Part shown: piece by piece, positions 1-5,201 of the stretch
How positions within the stretch are numbered: the stretch's first letter is position 1
Layout: each line of letters begins with the position of its first letter
Assembly (NCBI GenBank): GCA_031276415.1
Contig: JAISNF010000413.1
Location: forward strand, 1 to 5,201
Origin: Planctomycetaceae bacterium
GTDB taxonomy: Bacteria; Planctomycetota; Planctomycetia; Pirellulales; Thermoguttaceae
Reading direction: 5' to 3'
DNA length: 5,201 nt
Made by a program: the position numbers and the translations under genes
The notes under the pieces: generated by a model
Told to the model about the DNA's origin: nothing
Seen by the model: only the letters and a program-made list of their open reading frames with translations
Databases searched by the model: none

Positions 1-1
1 A

Positions 2-2869
2 TGGCCAGCGAAAGAGTCATCGGCGAATGAATCTCCCTCAAAAGGATTGCCGACGAAAGAGTCAACGGCGAAGGAATCTTCCGCAAAAGGTTTGTCGGCA
101 AAAGAATCTTCCGCAAAAGGTTTGCCGGCGAAAGAATCATCGGCGAAGGAATCTTCCGCAAAAGGTTTGTCGGCGAAAGAATCTTCGGCAAAGGAATCTT
201 CGGCAAAAGGGACATCTGCGAAAGGTTTTTCAACGAAAGAATCACCGGTTAAGGGAGCAATGCCAACTTTCCCGACACTTCCGCAACCGCTTGATCACAC
301 GGAATCTACTCCAGAACCGAAAGGCGAAACGCCTAAAAAATCAGGACCGCTGAATGCTTTTTTGAAAAAACCGGAAACATCCGGCTCTGCTCCGCCGATT
401 ACGACGGGACTTTCGGAACCCGGTCATGCGGTTGCGACACGCCGTGAGGATTATCGGGGACCGATGCGCGTTATTACTGATAAAATTCCTAATCTTGATG
501 CTTTGCGAAAAGGGAATCAGCCGCAAGGAAATAAACAGCAAGGCAATAAACAATCTCATTCATCGCCGTCAAAACCAACCGGTCCTTCAATTCGAATTGC
601 GCCTATTCCGAAAACGCCGCCGCCGAAAATTTCAAAGACGCAGAAAACAAAAGAACTTGCTCCGCAAAAACCGGATATGGTTTTGCCGAAAGATGTTATT
701 CGTAACGCTATTGCCAATGGAACTTCAAAAGAACTTGAAAATCATATTCGGAAATATGATGAGCGTCAACGTCTCAAGGAAGTAGAACGTAATAAAGCGA
801 AAGAAACCAAAAAACAAGGTAAAGACAGAGGTAAAGGAAAAGGCAAAATAAAAGATTCTATTCCGCCTGAAAATGAAGTACGTCACGTAGGAAAAGGCGG
901 ACGTAATCAATCTCAACGGGTTACAGGCGATCTTCCGCTTCCTGTAATTGAAGATACCAAGAAAAAACGCCGAAGCGGCGCAACACGGCGTCATAGTCGA
1001 AACGATTTTGATGACGAAGTTACCGTTATTCCGCGTCAACTCAAACGTCAACGTAATCGCGGACGATCTGTAAGTACGGCAGCACCGCGAAAAACTGATA
1101 TAGTTATTCAACTTCCTTGTTCGGTCAAACAATTTGCCGAACAAACAGGAATTTCCGTTCCCGTTGTTATCAAAAAACTTCTTGAAATGGGAACTCCTAT
1201 GATGATTAATTCACAATTAGATAGGGAATCTTCGGAACTTTTAGCGGAGGCGTTTGAATTACGAATGTCTGTGCGTGATCAAGTTTCATTGGAAGATCGG
1301 TTAGTTGCGTCGTTGTTTGACGAGGACGACCCGCCGGAATTGCTTAAATCGCGTCCTCCGGTTGTAACGGTGCTTGGTCATGTTGATCACGGCAAAACGA
1401 CATTACTTGATTATATTCTTCACCTGAATGTTGTTTCCGGTGAAAAGGGCGGTATTACGCAACATATTCGGGCGTATCGGGTAAAAATGGAAAACGGGGA
1501 GGATATCACGTTTGTTGATACGCCGGGACATGAAGCGTTTACGGAAATGCGGGCGCGTGGTGCGAACTGTACAGATATTGTTGTTTTGGTTGTTGCGGCG
1601 GACGATGGAGTGATGCCGCAAACCGAAGAGGCTATTTCACACGCCAAAGCAGCAGGAGTTCCGATTATTGTTGCGTTAAACAAGATGGATTTACCTGGTA
1701 TTAATCCGGATCGTGTTATTCAGGAACTTGCGGCTCATGAGTTAATGCCGAGCGAATGGGGCGGCGATGTTGAAATTATTCGATGTAGCGGTTTAACAGG
1801 TTTGGGGATTGAAAAATTACTTGAGACGATTCAGGTTGTTGCGGAACTTCACGAACTTAAAGCCAATCCGAATCGTCCGGCGTTGGGAGTGGCGCTGGAG
1901 GCGGAACTCCAATCCGGTCAAGGTGTTGTTTGTAAAATGCTTGTTCAGAACGGAACGTTACGAACCGGCGATGTTGTTCTTTGCGGTACTGCTTACGGGC
2001 GTGTCAAAATAATGTACGACACTCTTGACGCCAAAAAAATAATCAGTAAAGCCACACCGGGTACGCCTGTACATTTAATTGGTCTCAACACGGTTCCGAG
2101 TGCCGGAAGCAAATTTTGTGTGTTGGACGATATTTCGGATGCCCGAATTATTGCGGAGCAACGTCTTGACGAAGAGCGGAAAGATATTCTGGCAGATGTT
2201 CAATCTCATGTTACATTGGAAACGTTATTCCAACGAATCAATTCTGCGCAAACAACACAAACGCTTAATGTGATTATACGTGCGGATGTTCGGGGTTCTA
2301 TTGAGGCGATTCGAAAAGAACTTAGTAAACTGGATCATCCTGAAGTCAAGATTAAAATATTGCAGGCGACAGTTGGCGGAATTTCGGAAGCGGATGTTCA
2401 ACTTGCGGATGCGTCGGATGCAATTATTGTTGGTTTTAATGTTGTTCCTGACGAAAATGCTCGTATTATGGCAGACCGCAAGAAAATTCAGATACGTCGT
2501 TACGATATTATTTATAATTTGACGGATGATATTAAAAAGGCGTTGGAAGGGATGCTCAAGCCGTTGGAGCAGATTAAGGAATTGGGGCGGGCGTTGGTGC
2601 AGCGGGTATTTGTGATTAGTCGGCTTGGGGCGATTGCTGGTTGTCGGGTGATTTCGGGGGTTGTTGAGCGAGATTGTCGGGTTCGGATTATTCGGGAGAG
2701 CCGGATTATTGGAGAATATCCGCTTGATTCGCTTAAACGTGAAAAAGATGACGTAAAAGAGGTTCGAGAGGGTTACGAATGCGGTATGAAACTTAAAGGT
2801 TTTAATGACTTGAAAGAAGGTGATATTCTTGAAACGTACAAAATTGAAGAAGTCGCTCGAACCTTTTAG
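2..2869 (+). CDS. infB: Translation initiation factor IF-2, 5'-partial
   Basis: IF-2 is the GTPase that brings initiator fMet-tRNA to the 30S subunit and promotes 50S joining. The frame is open from base 2 to the TAG at 2867-2869 (955 visible residues). The repeat pattern continues upstream of the TTG at 47, so that codon is probably internal and the true start lies off the window. Domains in order: pentapeptide repeats (5-259); Pro/Lys/Arg-rich, probably disordered linker (260-1096); IF2_N domain (about 1097-1276); G domain with GHVDHGKT at 1376-1399, GGIT at 1448-1459, DTPGH at 1517-1531, NKMD at 1679-1690 and a G5-like SGL at 1787-1795; EF-Tu-like domain II from about 1874; domain III from about 2204; fMet-tRNA-binding domain IV from about 2588, including GAIAGC and SLKREKDDVKEV. 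All core motifs are intact, so the protein should be functional. rbfA, the usual downstream partner, does not follow. Identification is secure; only the N-terminal length is unknown. Confidence 0.97.
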   Translation, partial: WPAKESSANESPSKGLPTKESTAKESSAKGLSAKESSAKGLPAKESSAKESSAKGLSAKESSAKESSAKGTSAKGFSTKESPVKGAMPTFPTLPQPLDHTESTPEPKGETPKKSGPLNAFLKKPETSGSAPPITTGLSEPGHAVATRREDYRGPMRVITDKIPNLDALRKGNQPQGNKQQGNKQSHSSPSKPTGPSIRIAPIPKTPPPKISKTQKTKELAPQKPDMVLPKDVIRNAIANGTSKELENHIRKYDERQRLKEVERNKAKETKKQGKDRGKGKGKIKDSIPPENEVRHVGKGGRNQSQRVTGDLPLPVIEDTKKKRRSGATRRHSRNDFDDEVTVIPRQLKRQRNRGRSVSTAAPRKTDIVIQLPCSVKQFAEQTGISVPVVIKKLLEMGTPMMINSQLDRESSELLAEAFELRMSVRDQVSLEDRLVASLFDEDDPPELLKSRPPVVTVLGHVDHGKTTLLDYILHLNVVSGEKGGITQHIRAYRVKMENGEDITFVDTPGHEAFTEMRARGANCTDIVVLVVAADDGVMPQTEEAISHAKAAGVPIIVALNKMDLPGINPDRVIQELAAHELMPSEWGGDVEIIRCSGLTGLGIEKLLETIQVVAELHELKANPNRPALGVALEAELQSGQGVVCKMLVQNGTLRTGDVVLCGTAYGRVKIMYDTLDAKKIISKATPGTPVHLIGLNTVPSAGSKFCVLDDISDARIIAEQRLDEERKDILADVQSHVTLETLFQRINSAQTTQTLNVIIRADVRGSIEAIRKELSKLDHPEVKIKILQATVGGISEADVQLADASDAIIVGFNVVPDENARIMADRKKIQIRRYDIIYNLTDDIKKALEGMLKPLEQIKELGRALVQRVFVISRLGAIAGCRVISGVVERDCRVRIIRESRIIGEYPLDSLKREKDDVKEVREGYECGMKLKGFNDLKEGDILETYKIEEVARTF
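5..259 (+). repeat. 15-bp tandem array encoding Lys-rich pentapeptides in IF-2
   Basis: Seventeen consecutive 15-bp units encode variants of S-A-K-(E/G)-(S/L), such as SAKES, SAKGL and PAKES, with degenerate edge units (SANES, PSKGL, STKES, PVKGA). A higher-order 30-bp unit encoding KESSAKGLxA recurs at about 71-100, 101-130 and 146-175, differing at only a few bases. The array reaches the left edge and probably continues beyond it. Because the unit is a multiple of three, copy-number change would keep the reading frame. The resulting segment is Ser/Lys-rich, low-complexity and probably disordered. N-terminal regions of IF-2 are known to vary greatly in length; a specific role for this array cannot be read from the sequence. 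Confidence 0.9.
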
Positions 2870-2886
2870 GCAATATTTAGGCAATA
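2865..2886 (+). repeat. 11-bp perfect tandem duplication across the infB stop
   Basis: TTTAGGCAATA occurs twice back to back (2865-2875 and 2876-2886). The first copy contains the infB TAG stop (2867-2869) and the second places another TAG at 2878-2880 in a different frame. It looks like a recent slippage duplication that leaves the protein unchanged. Confidence 0.85.
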
Positions 2887-2947
2887 CTCGTAAAGTGTCT
2901 GTCTATTTCGTAATTGTTCAAGTAACGTAAAATGATGTGTTTCCTCC

Positions 2948-2967
2948 GCCCCAGATTGGGGGCAATT
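2948..2967 (+). terminator. Possible weak terminator after infB
   Basis: GCCCC (2948-2952) can pair with GGGGC (2959-2963) around a six-base loop, and AATTTT follows. It lies about 80 bases after the infB stop, in a plausible place to end that transcript. The stem is short and the T-run is only four, so this is a weak candidate. Confidence 0.3.
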
Positions 2968-3004
2968 TTAAGAGCAAAGAACAACAAATAATTCCGCTTG
3001 CGAA

Positions 3005-3039
3005 ACTATTCACTATTCACTACTAACTATTAACTACAT
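3005..3039 (+). repeat. Degenerate 7-bp tandem repeat (ACTATTC type)
   Basis: Five consecutive heptamers read ACTATTC, ACTATTC, ACTACTA, ACTATTA, ACTACAT. The shared core is ACTAyT. It is non-coding and looks like a decaying microsatellite-type repeat between the two genes. Confidence 0.7.
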
Positions 3040-3286
3040 AATCCTGTTTTATCAGTCGAATTGGGGGGATTTGGAAAAAAATAAAAAAAATTGAAAAAAT
3101 TTTGAGATTTCACTAGCAATTTATGCCGACTTCGGGGAAAATAGGAACATCGTGAAGTGAATATTGGTGAAATAAAGTTTTTCACTAAATTAAATTCTTT
3201 CATGAAATGGTTTATTGAATGAACCATTGAATACACCTTTGTCTGATCATCAAAATGGTCAGTGAAACCCTTTAAACAATAAAAAT

Positions 3287-3293
3287 AAGGAGA
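3287..3293 (+). promoter_or_regulatory. Shine-Dalgarno that fixes the DUF1559 gene start
   Basis: AAGGAGA lies one base from the ATG at 3294, too close for initiation, but seven bases (counting from the end of AAGGAG) from the ATG at 3300. The spacing therefore selects 3300, which also gives the typical short basic leader MKKQLRFG of a prepilin-like protein. Confidence 0.8.
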
Positions 3294-3299
3294 ATGACA

Positions 3300-4460
3300 A
3301 TGAAAAAGCAACTTCGTTTCGGTTTTACTCTTGTTGAATTACTGGTCGTTATTTCGATCATTGGCATGTTGGCGGGACTTCTGTTGCCTGCCGTTCAAGC
3401 CGCAAGAGAAGCAGGACGTCGAGCCGTCTGTCTAAACAATCAAAGCCAAATAGCACTCGCGTGTGTCAACTATGAGGCGGCGAAAAACAGTTTTCCACCT
3501 ATGGTAGGTGTAATCGCCGAAAGAAAAACAAGTGATACGGCGGGCGATGCCAATGTTGTAACATGGCTCGCTTATCTGTTACCTTATCTGGAACAAAATT
3601 TACTGTATCAGAGGATAACAAATCTTGAAGCAGGAGCAGATGATTTAATTCGTATTAAATCGTTGCTTTGTCCAAGTGCGGAAGTACCGGAAGAAAAGTC
3701 GTGGTCGCATTATGTTTGCAATGGCGGGTATCAAAATGCAAGCGGTAGTGATTATACTACAATCTCGACAATGATTGGGGCAGGTACTGTTGCTACTGGT
3801 ACTCCATCTATTGACTATCGTTTTGAACCTGGCAAAAAGGATGATGCAGTTTTTTTCGATGAGCATGCAACATATAAAGCATCTCAATGTTCCGTTGATT
3901 ATATTTCTACCCATAATGGAACGAGTAATGTTATTCTCCTTTCAGAAAATGAACGCCCTCATTACGGCGCACGCTGGGCTTTTTTGCCGGATTCTTCTAC
4001 TCCTATTACAGACACTGCTGATGGTGTTACATATACGCATAAACTATCGGCAGATCGTGAAGAACGTGTTGCATTCTGTTATCCGTTTGCTATAAAGGAT
4101 CCGTATAAAACTCCGGCTAACTTTTTTAAGCCGACGACGGGTACAGTTGGTTTTCGTCATGTGCCAGCCGCAGAATGTGTGGGTGGTTACGATACTTCTA
4201 ACAACACTACTGCGGCTGTTGAGGTACCTGCTTTCATTAACGTTCTGCGAGGTGAGTCATCAGGAGCATCAGTGGGAACAACACCGACAGCACATCCGGC
4301 ATATCAGACTGCTCGACCATCATCGAACCATCCGGGTATTGTTATAGCGGCGTTTGCAGATCGTAGTGTTCGTCCATTAAACGAAAATATGGACAAAACA
4401 ATGTTTATTAAGATTTGCCAGCCGAACTGCAATGAAGTAATTGATGCTGACAAATTGTAG
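3300..4460 (+). CDS. DUF1559 family protein with type IV prepilin-like N-terminus
   Basis: The 386-residue protein begins MKKQLRFGFTLVELLVV. This is a short basic leader, a prepilin peptidase site between Gly8 and Phe9, Glu at mature position +5 (Glu13) and one hydrophobic helix to about residue 31. 'LLPAVQAAREAGRRAVCLNNQ' follows as the DUF1559 signature. The rest is a soluble domain presumably exposed outside the cytoplasmic membrane. Near the C-terminus His344 and Asp354 form the H-X9-D motif of this family, but the usual following Gly is Arg355. Planctomycete genomes carry many such paralogues; their molecular function is not established, and an association with pseudopilin/type II secretion-like assembly is inferred from the N-terminus alone. 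No other secretion gene is nearby. The gene has its own Shine-Dalgarno and a strong terminator, suggesting a single-gene unit. Family assignment is confident; function is unknown. Confidence 0.93.
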   Translation: MKKQLRFGFTLVELLVVISIIGMLAGLLLPAVQAAREAGRRAVCLNNQSQIALACVNYEAAKNSFPPMVGVIAERKTSDTAGDANVVTWLAYLLPYLEQNLLYQRITNLEAGADDLIRIKSLLCPSAEVPEEKSWSHYVCNGGYQNASGSDYTTISTMIGAGTVATGTPSIDYRFEPGKKDDAVFFDEHATYKASQCSVDYISTHNGTSNVILLSENERPHYGARWAFLPDSSTPITDTADGVTYTHKLSADREERVAFCYPFAIKDPYKTPANFFKPTTGTVGFRHVPAAECVGGYDTSNNTTAAVEVPAFINVLRGESSGASVGTTPTAHPAYQTARPSSNHPGIVIAAFADRSVRPLNENMDKTMFIKICQPNCNEVIDADKL

Positions 4461-4495
4461 TTTGTTTTACAGTTTAGTCCATTAAATCAATACCG

Positions 4496-4524
4496 AGCCG
4501 GAGGATTTTCCTCCGGCTTTTTTT
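4496..4524 (+). terminator. Strong intrinsic terminator after the DUF1559 gene
   Basis: AGCCGGAGGA (4496-4505) pairs perfectly with TCCTCCGGCT (4509-4518) around a TTT loop, followed by a run of seven T ending at 4524. It begins 36 bases after the stop codon at 4460. This is a classic Rho-independent terminator for rightward transcription. Confidence 0.93.
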
Positions 4525-4708
4525 GTAACCATTTACGCTGCGGTAACCGTTCACGGCTATTTAAAAAAGTTGGTATTTTTTTATTTGTAACTATTCAGTG
4601 GAATTTGCGAAAACGTATTGCCATTGTTTCACCAAACCTCATTTTTACCTAATTTTTCCAAACAAAACAACCTCAGTAGCAAAAAATCATAAAAAATCCG
4701 ACCTCATT

Positions 4709-5001
4709 AGGGAACTTCTAAAAACCACAGATTTATTTTTATTAACCACAGAGGACACAGAGAGCACAGAGAAGAAAAATTTGTATTTATTCAATAGTGT
4801 CTCGGTTTAATGTAGAAATTCCGTGATATTTCCTAAGTCCCGCAGGGACGGGATTATGCATAACCGTAGGTTGCGCTGCGCTACACCTACGGTTATACAC
4901 CTCACACGCCTGGCGGGGTTAAGATTGAGAAATAAAAATTCCCTCTGTGAACTCTGTGTCCTCTGTGGTTAATAAAAAAAACCAGTTATTAGAAGTTCCC
5001 T
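4709..5001. mobile_element. MITE-like or composite palindromic repeat element, non-coding
   Basis: The termini are a perfect 13-bp inverted repeat (AGGGAACTTCTAA at 4709-4721, complement at 4989-5001). Inside, 27 bp at 4736-4762 are perfectly inverted at 4952-4978, extended by a 7-bp match (4765-4771/4943-4949) and an imperfect AT-rich stretch (4778-4795/4924-4940). Each arm carries three 9-bp CACAGAG units. TTA directly repeats on both sides of GGGAACTTC (4707-4709 and 5001-5003), compatible with a 3-bp target duplication. No transposase is encoded, so any movement would need a factor in trans. It could equally be a structured intergenic repeat; the inverted-repeat structure is certain, the mobility is inference. 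Confidence 0.6.
4834..4921. repeat. Inner palindromic module with 12-bp apical hairpin
   Basis: ATAACCGTAGGT (4860-4871) pairs perfectly with ACCTACGGTTAT (4885-4896) around a GC-rich loop containing GCGC-T-GCGC. Outside it, CCCGCAGG (4839-4846) pairs with CCTGGCGGG (4909-4917) with one bulged base, on the same centre (4878). A local GTCCC-GCA-GGGAC hairpin (4837-4849) is an alternative fold. It resembles the REP-like extragenic palindromes of other bacteria in form; no specific family is claimed. Confidence 0.7.
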
Positions 5002-5138
5002 TAAACAAATCTCCGTGAACGGTTACTCAAAATTAACCTCATTACCTCATTAAAAAATAAGTAATCGTTCACTGAAATTTAGCGGATTTTTTTTAATGTA
5101 TAGTCGCCCAATATACTCCTCTTACTTTAAAATTCGTC

Positions 5139-5167
5139 TTGACAGGAATTTTGTTATTTTTTATATT
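5139..5167 (+). promoter_or_regulatory. Near-consensus sigma70-type promoter, rightward
   Basis: A perfect -35 TTGACA (5139-5144) is separated by exactly 17 bases from TATATT (5162-5167), a five-of-six match to TATAAT. The T-rich spacer and flanks suit strand opening. Transcription would start near 5174 and run out of the window, so the driven gene is unseen. The low complexity of the region leaves some chance of coincidence, mainly for the -10. Confidence 0.6.
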
Positions 5168-5201
5168 TCTTCTTGTTGTTTTTATTTAGTATTTGTTTTT
5201 T

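Larger units (their letters stand above)
2870..3299. other. Intergenic region between infB and the DUF1559 gene
   Basis: No credible gene is seen on either strand in these 430 bases. They contain the second half of the 11-bp duplication, a GC-rich hairpin (2948-2963), a degenerate 7-bp tandem repeat (3005-3039), an A-rich tract (about 3074-3100) and small hairpins at 3167-3185 (GTGAAA/TTTCAC) and 3206-3228 (AATGGTT/AACCATT). The region should include the promoter of the downstream gene, but no good -35/-10 pair was found. The best fragments, such as TTGAAA at 3091 and TAAATT at 3186, lack convincing partners. Confidence 0.7.
4543..5026. repeat. 14-bp inverted pair flanking the palindromic element
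   Basis: GTAACCGTTCACGG at 4543-4556 is perfectly inverted at 5013-5026 as CCGTGAACGGTTAC. The pair encloses the palindromic element, but its midpoint (about 4785) is offset from that of the element (about 4856). It may therefore be two members of a dispersed repeat rather than true element ends. Related copies in direct orientation start at 4525, 4587 and 5061. Confidence 0.7.
4525..5201. other. Gene-free, repeat-rich intergenic region
   Basis: No credible coding sequence is seen in 677 bases on either strand. The region is AT-rich and holds dispersed GTAACCGTTCAC-like repeats, several ACCTCATT octamers (4636, 4701 and a tandem pair at 5036-5051), a nested palindromic element (4709-5001) and a rightward promoter at its end. 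The one open frame of note (4598-4810) runs into the repeat and is treated as spurious. Confidence 0.75.

Noticed and set aside
47..49. TTG as the infB start codon
   Set aside because: The same repeat (PAKES SANES PSKGL) continues in frame upstream to the window edge, and no Shine-Dalgarno stands at a suitable distance.
27..353. Basic repetitive open frame (NLPQKVCRRKN-type) in another frame
   Set aside because: It is the alternative-frame reading of the IF-2 pentapeptide array; the periodic DNA keeps several frames open.
2225..2884. 219-codon open frame on the minus strand
   Set aside because: It lies antisense to conserved IF-2 domains III and IV, is rich in Asn/Arg/Ile as expected from mirrored codon bias, and shows no recognisable domain.
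3005..3042. CATAAT (3037-3042) as a -10 box for the DUF1559 gene
   Set aside because: The hexamer 17 bases upstream matches TTGACA at only three positions and lies in the heptamer repeat, so it is not a credible promoter.
3294..3296. ATG at 3294 as the DUF1559 gene start
   Set aside because: Only one base separates it from AAGGAG; the in-frame ATG at 3300 has proper spacing and the usual leader sequence.
4598..4810. Open frame of 70 codons ending in ...TTEDTESTEKKNLYLF
   Set aside because: Its C-terminal half is only the translation of the CACAGAG repeat arm, it has no Shine-Dalgarno, and its composition is not protein-like. It is treated as spurious.
4709..5001. CRISPR array or tRNA/structured RNA gene in the repeat region
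   Set aside because: There are no regularly spaced direct repeats with unique spacers, and the hairpins do not form a cloverleaf or match any RNA class I can recognise.

Overview
The window reads as a piece of a low-GC Planctomycetota chromosome. Two things suggest this: a bacterial translation initiation factor IF-2 with a very long, repetitive, basic N-terminal extension, and a DUF1559 protein (prepilin-type N-terminus, 'LLPAVQAAREA' signature, C-terminal H-X9-D motif), a family greatly expanded in planctomycetes. Genus or family cannot be assigned from the sequence.

Layout. Positions 2-2869 (+) hold infB, cut off at its 5' end by the window edge. The reading frame is open to the first base, and the visible protein opens with about 17 units of a lysine-rich pentapeptide repeat. 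A disordered linker, the IF2_N domain, the GTPase core and the C-terminal domains follow. Positions 2870-3299 are non-coding: an 11-bp tandem duplication across the infB stop codon, a weak GC-rich hairpin that may end infB transcription, a degenerate 7-bp tandem repeat and A-rich stretches. Positions 3300-4460 (+) hold the DUF1559 pseudopilin-like gene with a strong Shine-Dalgarno, closed by a textbook intrinsic terminator at 4496-4524. The last ~680 bases (4525-5201) carry no credible gene. They are dominated by a nested palindromic element (4709-5001) with CACAGAG-rich arms and a central hairpin module, in a field of short GTAACCGTTCAC-like repeats. A near-consensus sigma70-type promoter at 5139-5167 points rightward to a gene outside the window.

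The two genes have no evident functional link. IF-2 is a core translation factor, while the DUF1559 protein is probably exported or membrane-anchored and appears to be its own transcription unit. No defence, mobile-gene or biosynthetic system is encoded here. The most unusual material is the composite palindrome in the right intergenic region and the pentapeptide array in IF-2.
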